DNA of 64,000 nt from Stenotrophomonas oahuensis (GTDB lineage Bacteria > Pseudomonadota > Gammaproteobacteria > Xanthomonadales > Xanthomonadaceae). The notes beneath the pieces are model-generated. The model was not told the origin of the DNA, did not search any database, and was given only the letters and a program-made list of their open reading frames with translations. This document shows positions 14,731-25,286 of the stretch, in pieces; positions within the stretch are counted from its first letter, which is position 1; each line of letters opens with the position of its first letter. The DNA is taken from assembly GCF_031834595.1 (NCBI RefSeq), contig NZ_CP115541.1, positions 744,001 to 808,000 of the forward strand. The letters run 5' to 3'. The translations under genes and the position numbers were made by a program.

Positions 14731-16737
14731 ATGGACTCTTCATGGATCGATGCCACGCTTGCGTGGATCGCAGCTCACCCCGTGCTTGCCGGCGCGGTCG
14801 TCTTCCTCATCGCCTTCTGCGATGCGGTCATCATTCTGGGCGCGATCGTGCCGGCGTTGCCGTTGCTGTTCGCGGTGGGTGTGCTGATCGGCCTGGGCCA
14901 GATCTCCGGCCCGTATGCAGTGGCCTGCACCGCGCTGGGTGCGCTGGCGGGCGATGCGTTGAGTTACTGGATCGGCCGCCGCTGGGGTGACCGGCTGCGC
15001 GGCATCTGGCCGTTCAGCCGTTACCCGCAGCTGCTGGACCGCGGCGAAATCATGTTCCGCCGCAATGCGTTCAAGAGCATCCTGGTGGCCCGCTATGTAG
15101 GTGCGATCCGCCCGTTCGTGCCGGCCATTGCCGGCATGATGAAGATGCCGGTCCCGCGCTACCTGCAGGCCAGCAGCATCGCGGCCATCAGCTGGGCGCT
15201 GCTGTTCCTGGCCCCGGGCTGGGTGCTCGGCGAAGCCTATGACGCAGTGGCGGCCGTGGCCGGCCGGCTGGTGATGGTGCTGGCGCTGGTCGGCGTGGTG
15301 CTGGGCGTGGTCTGGGCGATCGTGCTGTACGGCTACCGCTGGTCGGCTGCGCGCATGGATTCGTGGCTGGCCGGGTTGCTGCGCTGGTACCAGCGCCACC
15401 CGACGCTGGGCCGCTATTCGGTGGCGGTGTTCGACCCGAGCCGCCGTGAATCGGTGCCGCTGGCAATGCTGGCGCTGATGCTGCTGTTGCTGGGCTGGTG
15501 CTGGTTCGCGCTAATGATGGTGGTGGTGGCGCACGGCGAGCCGCTGGCATTGGATCTGGCGGTGCACGAAGCCATGCTGGCGCTGCGCAACCCGCTGGCC
15601 GACTACCCGATGGCGGCGCTGGCCTCGCTGGGCGCGTGGCAGGTGCTGATGCCGGCCACGGCGGCGGGCATGGCCTATCTGATCTGGCGGCGGCGCTGGA
15701 TGGCGGCCGGGCACTGGCTGGCGGCGCTGGCGTTCGGCTACGCGCTGACCGAACTGCTGGGTACCACCGTGGACGTAGTGCGCCCGCCGAATGCCAGCAG
15801 TGGCTTCGGCTTCCCGTCGGTGTCGGTGACCATGGCCACCATCACCTTCGGTTTCTTCGCAGTGCTGATCGGGCGTGAGCTGCCCGGCCGCACGCGGGTA
15901 TGGCCTTACCTGCTGTCGGGCATCATCGTCAGCCTGATCGGCTTCGCCCGCATCTATCTGGGCGCGCATTGGCTCAGCGACGTGATCGGCGGCATGTTGT
16001 TCGGCATCTTCTGGCTGCTGGTGCTGGGCATCGCCTACCGCCGCCGCTTCAACCGCTCGTTCTGGGTCAAGCCGGTATCGTGGCTGTTCTACGGCACCTT
16101 CGCGGTGACGGCGCTGTGGTACGGGCCGCGCAACATCCCGGTGAAGCTGGAGCGGTTCGAACCGGCGCAGCCGGCCCCGGTCACCCTGACCGTGCAGGCG
16201 TGGTGGGATGGCAGCTGGCGCGACCAGCCGGCGCGCCGCAATGAATTCGATGACGACCAGCGCTGGCCGCTGGACGTGCAGGTGGCTGGGCCGTTGGACC
16301 CGCTGCGCGAGCGCCTGGAGGCGCAGGGCTGGCATGTGCAGTCGCAGGCGGGCTGGGAACAGGCGCTGTTGATGCTGGACAAATCCGCCGCGCCGGAAGA
16401 AGTGCCGGTGCTGCCGGCGACGCTGGACACCAAGGTGGAGTCGCTGCTGATGATCCGGGCCGGGAATGCGCCCGAGGAAATCTATGCGCTGCGCCTGTGG
16501 CCGGCGCAGGCGGTGTTGATGCCGGGGCAGCAGCCGCTGTGGCTGGGCAGTGCGCAGACGCTGCGCTACGAACAGCACTTCAGCCTGATCGGCATGTGGC
16601 ACCCGATGCGCGGGATTGATCCGTCGTTGAATGCGGTGCGTGAGGCGGTGGACGGATTGCCGCATGCGGTTGAACAGCATCCGGAATCGAAGACGCCGGT
16701 GTTGCGCGTGCGCACTGATCACGACCAACGGTCGTGA
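14731..16737 (+). CDS. DedA - PAP2 - LssY C-terminal fusion membrane protein
   Basis: This 668-residue inner-membrane protein has three parts. Residues 1-200 are a DedA/SNARE-associated domain (GALAGDALSYWIGRRWG, ILVARYVGAIRPFVPAIAG). Residues about 250-450 are a PAP2-like phosphatase membrane domain, with RPP at 351-353 and LGAHWLSD at 410-417. Residues about 480-668 are a soluble LssY-type tail. The second PAP2 motif is FPSVSV (361-366), where FPSGH is usual, so the catalytic His appears absent. It is probably involved in lipid or undecaprenyl-phosphate handling. The last residues (TDHDQRS) are encoded by a REP. The start at 14731 fits the DedA N-terminus. Confidence 0.85.
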   Translation: MDSSWIDATLAWIAAHPVLAGAVVFLIAFCDAVIILGAIVPALPLLFAVGVLIGLGQISGPYAVACTALGALAGDALSYWIGRRWGDRLRGIWPFSRYPQLLDRGEIMFRRNAFKSILVARYVGAIRPFVPAIAGMMKMPVPRYLQASSIAAISWALLFLAPGWVLGEAYDAVAAVAGRLVMVLALVGVVLGVVWAIVLYGYRWSAARMDSWLAGLLRWYQRHPTLGRYSVAVFDPSRRESVPLAMLALMLLLLGWCWFALMMVVVAHGEPLALDLAVHEAMLALRNPLADYPMAALASLGAWQVLMPATAAGMAYLIWRRRWMAAGHWLAALAFGYALTELLGTTVDVVRPPNASSGFGFPSVSVTMATITFGFFAVLIGRELPGRTRVWPYLLSGIIVSLIGFARIYLGAHWLSDVIGGMLFGIFWLLVLGIAYRRRFNRSFWVKPVSWLFYGTFAVTALWYGPRNIPVKLERFEPAQPAPVTLTVQAWWDGSWRDQPARRNEFDDDQRWPLDVQVAGPLDPLRERLEAQGWHVQSQAGWEQALLMLDKSAAPEEVPVLPATLDTKVESLLMIRAGNAPEEIYALRLWPAQAVLMPGQQPLWLGSAQTLRYEQHFSLIGMWHPMRGIDPSLNAVREAVDGLPHAVEQHPESKTPVLRVRTDHDQRS

Positions 16738-16772
16738 TCTACCGGTAGTGTCACGACCGTTGGTCGTGACAC
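16717..16772. repeat. GTAG-type REP doublet
   Basis: Two palindromes are arranged head to head: gatcacgaccaacggtcgtgatCTAC (written in two parts, 16717-16742) and GTAG-tgtcacgacc-gtt-ggtcgtgacac (16745-16772), separated by CG. The first overlaps the end of the DedA fusion gene, the second ends 4 bases before the stop of the convergent LON-domain gene. Confidence 0.85.
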
Positions 16773-16776
16773 GGGC

Positions 16777-17355
16777 TCAGGGAATCCACCCCAGAAGATC
16801 ATCCAGCCGCTGATGCGGATCATCGCGCTGCAATAACTGCAGCCGCTGCGATTCCTCCAACGGCATCAGCTCGGCCAGCTTCCAACCGACCCAGGCGGCC
16901 TGGTCGAGCAGCATCGGCACCTTGGGCGCATACGGATTGCCGGCCTGCTCGATGATGTGTTCCAGCACGGTAGACAGCAGCGCATGCTCGGGCCGCAGCT
17001 CGTCGTCGCTGTCCGGTTCGGCCCACTGCACCTCGGCCACGATCAGACCGTTGTCGCGTACGCGCACCTGCTCCACGTGGAAGCGATCGTAGCCGCGCAG
17101 GGTCAGCACCAGAATGCCGTCCGGCCCCACATCGAAATCGACGATGCGCGCTTCCACACCGTGTGCGGCCGGCGTCGCCGGAGCCCCCACTTCCTCGCCC
17201 TGCAGGATCAGGCAGATGCCGAAGCCGGTTCCATTGCGGCTGCATTCGCGCACCATGTCCAGATAACGCGGCTCGAACACCCGCAGGGTCAACGACGCAC
17301 CGGGCAGCAGCACCGAATGCAGCGGAAACAATGGCAGCGTAGTGATCTCGCTCAT
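16777..17355 (-). CDS. LON substrate-binding domain protein
   Basis: This 192-residue protein begins MSEITTLPLFPLHSVLLPGA, the classic start of the Lon N-terminal (PUA-like) domain, followed by LRVFEPRYLDMV and FGICLI. There is no ATPase or protease domain, as in stand-alone LON-domain proteins (YcaP-like/Xcc family). It presumably binds peptides or proteins; the role is unknown. The ATG at 17355 is preferred over a TTG at 17364. It starts 5 bases after the mpl stop, so the two genes form an operon. Confidence 0.88.
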   Translation of the reverse strand: MSEITTLPLFPLHSVLLPGASLTLRVFEPRYLDMVRECSRNGTGFGICLILQGEEVGAPATPAAHGVEARIVDFDVGPDGILVLTLRGYDRFHVEQVRVRDNGLIVAEVQWAEPDSDDELRPEHALLSTVLEHIIEQAGNPYAPKVPMLLDQAAWVGWKLAELMPLEESQRLQLLQRDDPHQRLDDLLGWIP

Positions 17356-17360
17356 ACCGC

Positions 17361-18725
17361 TCAATCCTGCTGCAGCTGGGCCAGGAAGCGACGCGGTGCG
17401 CCGTCGAAGCCGCCGTTGGACATGAACACCACATGGTCACCGGGTCGGGCGATAGCACCCAACTGCGTCAGCAGCGCATCCGTGTCCGGCACCGCATGGG
17501 CTTCACCCTGCACAGCACCGATCACCTTGGCGGCATCCCAGGCCAGTTCCGGCCGGTGCAGGAACACCACCGCATCGGCCCCGTCCAGCGAAGGAGCCAG
17601 CGCGTCGGCGTGCGCGCCCAGGCGCATGGAATTGCTGCGCGGCTCCATCGCCACCACGATGCGGGCGGTGCCGACCTTGGCGCGCAGCCCTTCCAGCGTG
17701 GTGCGGATGGCGGTCGGATGATGGGCGAAATCGTCGTACACGGTGATGTCGCCAGCGTTGCCGATCACTTCCAGGCGGCGCTTCACGCTGCGGAACTGCG
17801 CCAGCGCGGGGATCACGGTGACCGGATCCACACCCACCGCATGTGCGGCGGCCAGTGCCGCCAGCCCGTTGAGCACATTGTGCCGGCCCAGCAGCGGCCA
17901 GTTCACCTGGCCCACGGCCACGCCACGGTGGTGGACGATGAAGGCGCTGCCGTCGGCATGCACCAGTTCGGCGTGCCACTCCAGCGCCGGGTCGAAGCCG
18001 AAGCGCTCCACCGGGGTCCAGCAGCCCATCGCCAGCACTTCGGCCAGATAGGCGTCTTCACCGTTGACGATCAGGCGGCCACGCGCCGGCACCGTGCGCA
18101 CCAGATGGTGGAACTGGCGCTGGATTGCGGCCACGTCCGGGAAGATGTCGGCGTGGTCATACTCCAGGTTGTTCAGGATGGCCACCAGCGGCCGGTAATG
18201 CACGAACTTGCTGCGCTTGTCGAAGAAGGCGGTGTCGTACTCGTCGGCCTCGACCACGAACTCCCGGCCCTGCCCGGCCCGGGCAGACACGCCGAAGTCC
18301 TCAGCGACGCCGCCAATCAGGAAGCCCGGTTCGCGACCGGCGGCCTGCAGCAGCCAGGTCAAGATGGTGGTGGTGGTGGTTTTGCCATGGGTGCCGGCCA
18401 CGGCCAGGGTGTCGCGGCCCGGCAGCACCTGCTCGGCCAGCCACTGCGCCCCGGAAATGTAGCGCTGGCCGGCATCCAGCACCGCTTCCACGGCCGGGTT
18501 GCCACGCGAAAGCGCATTGCCGATCACCACCTCGTCGCAGTCAGCGGCCACGCTGTCGGCGCGGTAGCCGGGGTCGAGGGTGATGCCCAGCTGTTCAAGC
18601 TGAGTGGACATCGGCGGGTAGATCGCCTGGTCGCTGCCACGGACCGTATGGCCCAGTTCCCGCGCCAGCGCGGCCACGCCGCCCATGAAGGTGCCGGCAA
18701 TTCCAAGGATATGAATCGTGCTCAT
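17361..18725 (-). CDS. mpl: UDP-N-acetylmuramate:L-alanyl-gamma-D-glutamyl-meso-diaminopimelate ligase
   Basis: This 454-residue Mur-ligase-family enzyme recycles murein tripeptide by joining it to UDP-MurNAc. Evidence: MSTIHILGIAGTFMGGVAAL at the N-terminus (IAGT as in Mpl; MurC has GIGG), the P-loop AGTHGKTTTTTILTWL, VVEADEYDTAFFDKRSKFVHY, and DDFAHHPTAI in the C-terminal domain. The length matches E. coli Mpl (457). The ATG at 18725 is chosen at the first Rossmann strand. The promoter should lie in 18726-18930. Confidence 0.95.
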   Translation of the reverse strand: MSTIHILGIAGTFMGGVAALARELGHTVRGSDQAIYPPMSTQLEQLGITLDPGYRADSVAADCDEVVIGNALSRGNPAVEAVLDAGQRYISGAQWLAEQVLPGRDTLAVAGTHGKTTTTTILTWLLQAAGREPGFLIGGVAEDFGVSARAGQGREFVVEADEYDTAFFDKRSKFVHYRPLVAILNNLEYDHADIFPDVAAIQRQFHHLVRTVPARGRLIVNGEDAYLAEVLAMGCWTPVERFGFDPALEWHAELVHADGSAFIVHHRGVAVGQVNWPLLGRHNVLNGLAALAAAHAVGVDPVTVIPALAQFRSVKRRLEVIGNAGDITVYDDFAHHPTAIRTTLEGLRAKVGTARIVVAMEPRSNSMRLGAHADALAPSLDGADAVVFLHRPELAWDAAKVIGAVQGEAHAVPDTDALLTQLGAIARPGDHVVFMSNGGFDGAPRRFLAQLQQD

Positions 18726-18932
18726 CAGCCGATTGTCGCCGATCATCAGCGCGGATGGTGGCTGCGTAAGGGAATTCTGACTCGTGTCAGGGAATCCCCT
18801 ATACCGCTGTACTGTGAAGACGGACACAATTCACGTCGCCAGCCGCAATACCCCCATCGGTCCTACTCCCCAAGAGGCCAATCCCCAGGGGGGCTCATGT
18901 TGTGGGGCCCTGAGCAAGCCCGCTCGCTGGTT

Positions 18933-18979
18933 CTACACCGCACGCCCGGCTCTTCCCCGAGCTGGGCGTGCAGGTGTAG
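18933..18979. repeat. Stem-loop between adk and mpl promoter (REP-like)
   Basis: Arms ctacaccgcacgcccggctc (18933-18952) and the nearly complementary 18959-18979 pair with one bulge and one mismatch around a 6-base loop. It begins CTAC and ends GTAG. It lies 35 bases after the adk stop, so it may serve as the adk mRNA 3' structure, although there is no T-run. The rest of 18726-19013 holds no gene. Confidence 0.55.
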
Positions 18980-19013
18980 GACGTTGGCGCTGCCGAAGCA
19001 GCGCCCCGTCGCA

Positions 19014-19577
19014 TCAAGCCTTGATGGCCTTGTGAATGCGCGCTTCCACTTCGTCCAGCTCACCCACGCCGTCCACACGCTCCAGCGTGCCGCGACCGGC
19101 ATAGAAGTCCACCACCGGCGCGGTCTGCTCGTTATAGACGTTCAGACGGTTGCGCACCGATTCCGGATTGTCATCGGCGCGGCCCTGTTCGGCGGCACGG
19201 CCGGCAATGCGCTGCACCAGCAGGTCGGTGGCCACATCCAACTGCACCACGGCATCCAGCGGCTGGCCGATCTTGGCCAGCAGGGCGTCCAGCGCGTTGG
19301 CCTGGGCCACGTTGCGCGGGTAACCGTCGAGAATGAAGCCCTTGGCCACATCGGCCTGGGACAGGCGCGATTCCAGCATGCCCAGCAGAATCTCGTCGGA
19401 AACGAGATTACCCGCGTCCATCACGGCCTTGGCCTGCTTGCCCAGTTCCGAACCCGCCGAAATTTCCGCGCGCAGCATGTCGCCGGTGGAAATATGGGCC
19501 AGGCCCAGCTTGTCCTTCAGGCGCGTCGCCTGTGTCCCCTTGCCCGAACCGGGCGGTCCCAACAGAACCAATCGCAT
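19014..19577 (-). CDS. adk: Adenylate kinase (short form)
   Basis: This 187-residue enzyme interconverts AMP + ATP and 2 ADP. Evidence: the P-loop MRLVLLGPPGSGKGTQATRL at the N-terminus, ISTGDMLRAEI (AMP site), GFILDGYPRN and a short LID segment (AGRAAEQGRADDNPESVRNR). It has the compact LID of short adenylate kinases, without the zinc or long LID insert. The start at 19577 is set by the P-loop position. It is divergent from pfp. Confidence 0.96.
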   Translation of the reverse strand: MRLVLLGPPGSGKGTQATRLKDKLGLAHISTGDMLRAEISAGSELGKQAKAVMDAGNLVSDEILLGMLESRLSQADVAKGFILDGYPRNVAQANALDALLAKIGQPLDAVVQLDVATDLLVQRIAGRAAEQGRADDNPESVRNRLNVYNEQTAPVVDFYAGRGTLERVDGVGELDEVEARIHKAIKA

Positions 19578-19719
19578 CAACCTGACTCCAACTTGGTAAA
19601 AAAGGAAGGGTAAGCGCGCCGTGGGAAAGCCCACGTTCACGCTGCACCGCAATACACGCACTTTACCTCATCCGGGTAATGTCCCTGCAATGTCCTCCTC
19701 CCCCGACCAAGGTCGCACC

Positions 19720-20976
19720 ATGTCCAAAGGCACCCTGCTGTACGCCCAGTCCGGCGGCGTCACCGCCGTCATCAACGCCACCGCCTCGGCGGTGATCAGC
19801 ACCGCAAGAGCCAAGGGAATCAAGGTCTTGGCCGCGCGCAACGGTATTCTGGGCGCGCTGCGCGAAGAGCTGATCGACACCTCGAAGGAATCGGCGGCGG
19901 CTATTGCTGCGCTGGCCCACACCCCGGGCGGGGCATTTGGCTCCTGCCGCTACAAACTGAAGTCGCTGGACGCCGACCGGGCCCGCTACGAGCGCCTGCT
20001 GGCGGTGCTGCAGGCCCATGACGTGCGCTGGTTCCTCTATAACGGCGGCAACGATTCCGCCGACACCGCATGGAAGGTGTCGCAGCTGGCCAAGGCGTTC
20101 AACTACGACCTGACCTGCATCGGGGTACCCAAGACCATCGACAACGACCTGGCGGTGACCGACACCTGCCCGGGCTTCGGTTCGGCGGCCAAGTACACCG
20201 CCGTCTCCGTGCGCGAAGCGGCGCTGGACGTGGCGGCCATGGCGGAAACCTCGACCAAGGTGTTCGTCTACGAGGCCATGGGCCGGCACGCGGGCTGGCT
20301 GGCCGCGGCGGCCGGGCTGGCCGGTGAAGGTCCTGACGATGCCCCGCACATCATCCTGCTCCCGGAGCGCGCCTATGACGAGGCGGCCTTCCTGGCCAAG
20401 GTGAAGCAGGTGGTGGAGCGCGTGGGCCATTGCGTGGTGGTGGCGTCGGAAGGCATCCAGACCGCGGATGGCACCTTCGTCGCCGATGCCGGCGGCGGCA
20501 AGGACGCGTTCGGGCACTCGCAGCTGGGTGGCGTGGCCTCGCTGCTGGCTGGACGGGTGAAAGATGCGCTGGGCTACAAGGTGCACTGGACCCTGCCGGA
20601 TTACCTGCAGCGTTCGGCACGGCACATTGCCTCGAAGACCGACTGGGAACAGGCCCAGGCGGTGGGCAAGGCGGCCGTGCAGTACGCGTTGAAGGGGCAC
20701 AACGCGGTGATGCCCGTGATCGTGCGCAGCAGCGACAAACCGTATCGATGGAAGATCGAACCGGCACCGCTGCACAAGGTGGCCAACCATGAGAAAAAGA
20801 TGCCGGCCGGATTCATTCGTCGTGATGGTTTCGGCATCACCGAAAAGGCGCGTGCGTATCTGTCGCCGTTGATCAAGGGTGAAGCGCCGTTGCCCTATGG
20901 GGCGGATGGTTTGCCGAAATACGTCACGCTGAAAAATGTGGCGGTGAAGAAGAAATTGCCGGCGTTCGAGGCCTGA
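19720..20976 (+). CDS. pfp: Pyrophosphate-dependent 6-phosphofructokinase
   Basis: This 418-residue enzyme phosphorylates fructose-6-P with PPi, reversibly. Evidence for PPi use: LYNGGNDSADTAWKV, where Asp occupies the place of Gly in the ATP-type GGDG, and VPKTIDNDL with Lys where ATP enzymes have PGTIDND. Other motifs are LLYAQSGGVTAVINATA, GFGSAAKYTAV and EAMGRHAGWLAA. The ATG at 19720 has a caaggtcg ribosome site 8 bases upstream; 19690 is an alternative. It lies close to hppA and ppa, linking glycolysis to PPi. Confidence 0.92.
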   Translation: MSKGTLLYAQSGGVTAVINATASAVISTARAKGIKVLAARNGILGALREELIDTSKESAAAIAALAHTPGGAFGSCRYKLKSLDADRARYERLLAVLQAHDVRWFLYNGGNDSADTAWKVSQLAKAFNYDLTCIGVPKTIDNDLAVTDTCPGFGSAAKYTAVSVREAALDVAAMAETSTKVFVYEAMGRHAGWLAAAAGLAGEGPDDAPHIILLPERAYDEAAFLAKVKQVVERVGHCVVVASEGIQTADGTFVADAGGGKDAFGHSQLGGVASLLAGRVKDALGYKVHWTLPDYLQRSARHIASKTDWEQAQAVGKAAVQYALKGHNAVMPVIVRSSDKPYRWKIEPAPLHKVANHEKKMPAGFIRRDGFGITEKARAYLSPLIKGEAPLPYGADGLPKYVTLKNVAVKKKLPAFEA

Positions 20977-20996
20977 CGCGCGACCTGGCACCTCGT

Positions 20997-21019
20997 GGAC
21001 GCGCATGGCGCGTCCCTAC
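20997..21019 (-). repeat. GTAG-type REP after pfp
   Basis: The stem ggacgcgcatggcgcgtcc is followed by CTAC (GTAG on the minus strand). It lies 20 bases after the pfp stop, between convergent genes. Confidence 0.7.
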
Positions 21020-21056
21020 GGGGTGTTTGCGATCACGTCCGGCGTGGCGGGGGCGG

Positions 21057-21563
21057 TTACCGGCAGGCTTTTCCCTGCACCTCCGCCTTTGCCGCAAACA
21101 TCGGCACCTGCGCGGTTTTGCCGGCGGCGGCCTGCTTCTTCGCATCTTCCAGGTAGATCCGCGACTGGCCCTGCCCGTCCAGCTCGGGCTTCTTGTCCAC
21201 CGGCAGCCGCCACACGCTGACCACCGCCTGCTGCGAGGGGCAGGCCGCGCTGGGCACGCGGATCACGTCATTGAGCTTCCAGCCCTTGGCAGCGCTGGGT
21301 TGCGCCTTGTCAAAGTCTACGAAGCCCGAGCGCGGCTGGCATTGCTCGCTGGTGCGCACGACATTGAAGCGATACGGCTGTGCGGCATCGCCGCTGAAGG
21401 TGCCCTCCAGCCGCGCACAGGCTTCGGGAATCTGACGGAGGGTGTGGGTGGCACCGTTGGCCTGCGGGCTGCCGGTGGGGCGATTGATCTCGGGCGCATC
21501 GGCGGCGGATGCGGCGAAGGTGGTGGCCAGCAGGGCCAACGGAACAAGGTAGCGCGGGAGCAT
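21057..21563 (-). CDS. Exported hypothetical protein
   Basis: This 168-residue protein has a signal peptide (MLPRYLVPLALLATTFAASA followed by AD). The mature region has four Cys (EACARL, SEQCQPRS, SAACPSQQ, GKACR), which could form two disulfides in the periplasm. I do not recognise a family. The start at 21563 is chosen at the signal peptide; a longer frame to 21713 adds an N-terminus without export features. It sits between pfp and hppA on the opposite strand. Confidence 0.7.
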   Translation of the reverse strand: MLPRYLVPLALLATTFAASAADAPEINRPTGSPQANGATHTLRQIPEACARLEGTFSGDAAQPYRFNVVRTSEQCQPRSGFVDFDKAQPSAAKGWKLNDVIRVPSAACPSQQAVVSVWRLPVDKKPELDGQGQSRIYLEDAKKQAAAGKTAQVPMFAAKAEVQGKACR

Positions 21564-21790
21564 GAACGCCTCCGATGGGACTTGGGATGGACGGAGGCTG
21601 GCAGGAAAGTGATGAACGGGGTGGGAAGGTGGGGCATACTCGTAGCCGCACCAGGATTGCTGAACAAAGCCACACGCAGGAGGACCGGGCACGGTCTGAT
21701 CGGGTTGGTCCATCGTTGCAGCCCGTTGTGCCCTTTACGTGGTGAGGTTCGTCCATCCGCTGGATGCCAATCCATCACCCGGGAGGGGAC

Positions 21791-23818
<2,028 letters not shown>

Positions 23819-23821
23819 GGG

Positions 23822-24184
23822 TTACGGCACGGGTGTGGGGCGTGACAGCACGTAAATCGCGCTGGCCAGGAAAAACGCCCCCACCCCCAACAGCAACGGC
23901 CACGACGGCCGCGCGCCCCAGCAGAACATCACGAACCCGAACGCCATGCCGCCCGCCGCAAAGGCCTTGCCTTTGCGGCTCACCGCGCCCTGCTCACGCC
24001 AGGCCCGCAGCGACGGGCCGTACTTCGGGTGCTCCAGCAGCTTGCGTTCGAACTTCGGCGAACTACGCGCGAAGCAGCCCACCGCCAGAATCAGGAAGAT
24101 GGTGGTTGGCATCACCGGCAACAGCGCGCCGATGACGCCCAGCGCCACCATCACCCAGCCCAGTGCGAACCACATCCAGCGCAT
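23822..24184 (-). CDS. DUF454 (YbaN) family membrane protein
   Basis: This 120-residue protein has membrane helices at about residues 1-40 (LGWVMVALGVIGALLPVMPTT) and 70-115. The DUF454 signature LGVIGALLPVMPTTIFLILA is followed by CFARSSPKFERKLL. The function of the family is unknown. It starts 16 bases after the heme oxygenase stop, so both are probably on one mRNA; this family is often seen beside heme-utilisation genes. The stop nearly touches the convergent hppA end (3 bases). Confidence 0.9.
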   Translation of the reverse strand: MRWMWFALGWVMVALGVIGALLPVMPTTIFLILAVGCFARSSPKFERKLLEHPKYGPSLRAWREQGAVSRKGKAFAAGGMAFGFVMFCWGARPSWPLLLGVGAFFLASAIYVLSRPTPVP

Positions 24185-24200
24185 CAGCGGCCCCTTTCCC

Positions 24201-24791
24201 TCATCGCCCGAATTCCTGTTCCACGTGCCCATGCACGCTGCGGAACGCGGCGTCGGCGGCGTCGATCACCTGCTGCTCCTGTTCGGCGGTCAGCGCCACG
24301 CTGTCCAGCGCGGCGGTGAACGCGCGCCAGTGGCGCGCGGCCCCGTCCGGATGCGCGGCAAGATGACGGGCACCGAAGTCGGCATCCAGCCCCAGTTTAG
24401 CCGCCATCTTGTACAGCACGGTACCGCCCAGGTTGGAGCCCTCGGCCACGTACAGCCAGCCCAGCGCGGCAGCCAGCGGCAGGTCGGACGGCAACGGCGC
24501 GGACAGCGCTGCCGGAAGTGTCTGCTCCAGGTCCTGCAGGTCCTGGGTGACCTGGTTCAGGCGGCGACGCTCGGCCAGGTCGGGCAACAGCGCATCAAGC
24601 GCGGTGCTGGCATACAGTGCGTCCACGTCGCGGTGGAAGCGGTACTGCACACGCAGGAAACGTGCGAAATGGTCGCGGCTGGCGAAGATGTCGCCGGCCA
24701 TGATGCGCGCATCCAGTGCGCCGTGGCTGTCACGGGTGGCGGCCTTGAGGCGCTGGCTGCGGGTGGCGTCGGGGGAGTCGAAAGCAAGCAT
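24201..24791 (-). CDS. Heme oxygenase (biliverdin-producing)
   Basis: This 196-residue cytosolic enzyme opens heme to biliverdin, CO and iron. Evidence: RLKAATRDSHGALDARIM near the N-terminus, whose His is the proximal heme ligand, and WLYVAEGSNLGGTVLYK (about residues 107-123), the distal-helix glycine motif of bacterial HemO/PigA/BphO enzymes. The length is typical (about 200). The start at 24791 is chosen at MLAFDSP; a longer frame adds unrelated residues. It likely uses heme imported by the nearby TonB receptor. No phytochrome gene is in the window. Confidence 0.9.
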   Translation of the reverse strand: MLAFDSPDATRSQRLKAATRDSHGALDARIMAGDIFASRDHFARFLRVQYRFHRDVDALYASTALDALLPDLAERRRLNQVTQDLQDLEQTLPAALSAPLPSDLPLAAALGWLYVAEGSNLGGTVLYKMAAKLGLDADFGARHLAAHPDGAARHWRAFTAALDSVALTAEQEQQVIDAADAAFRSVHGHVEQEFGR

Positions 24792-24953
24792 GCGGTTCAA
24801 TTCTGAGTGGGCATTACCTGGGTTAGGACGTACGAGGGGCCGCGACCCCCAAAGCCAATTGCAGCACAGCGGGCGGCTCCCCCATTCCGGCGATGCCATC
24901 CTCACCTGCTGTTGTCGATAATGCCAGCCTGACCGCCCCACGAGGACATCCCT

Positions 24954-25199
24954 ATGGACACCACAGAATCCCGCATGACCACCCTGTTCGAGCAGTTGGG
25001 GCTGGATGCGAGCAAGGACGGCATTGCCGCGTTCATTCTCAAGCACCAGCTGCCGGCCGACGTGGCGGTGGCCGAGGCACCGTTCTGGAACGATGGCCAG
25101 CGCCAGTTCCTGTCCGAGCAGCTGAAGTCGGATGCGGACTGGGCGATCATCGTGGATGAGCTCAACGAGGCATTGCACGCGGATGCGATGGCGCGCTGA
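24954..25199 (+). CDS. DUF2789 family protein
   Basis: This 81-residue protein contains TTLFEQLGLDASKDGIAAFI, then LPADVAVAEAPFWNDGQRQF and LSEQLKSDADWAIIVDELNEAL. The pattern (short, LFxQLGL...W...AxxLxE) fits the DUF2789 family, whose role is unknown. An alternative ATG at 24975 would shorten it by 7 residues. It is divergent from the heme oxygenase gene. A REP pair follows the stop. Confidence 0.85.
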   Translation: MDTTESRMTTLFEQLGLDASKDGIAAFILKHQLPADVAVAEAPFWNDGQRQFLSEQLKSDADWAIIVDELNEALHADAMAR

Positions 25200-25206
25200 A
25201 ACGCGC

Positions 25207-25266
25207 GCAGCCGGGCAAGCCCGTCTCTACAGGACACCCCGCGTAGTGACGGGCCATGCCCGTCAC
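25207..25266. repeat. GTAG-type REP pair
   Basis: The first unit, cagccgggcaagcccgtct with CTAC (25227-25230), is followed 12 bases later by GTAG (25243) with tgacggg-ccat-gcccgtca (to 25266). They face each other across the space between the DUF2789 gene and the TonB-receptor stop. Confidence 0.75.
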
Positions 25267-25286
25267 GGCAGGCCCGTCACCCCGGT

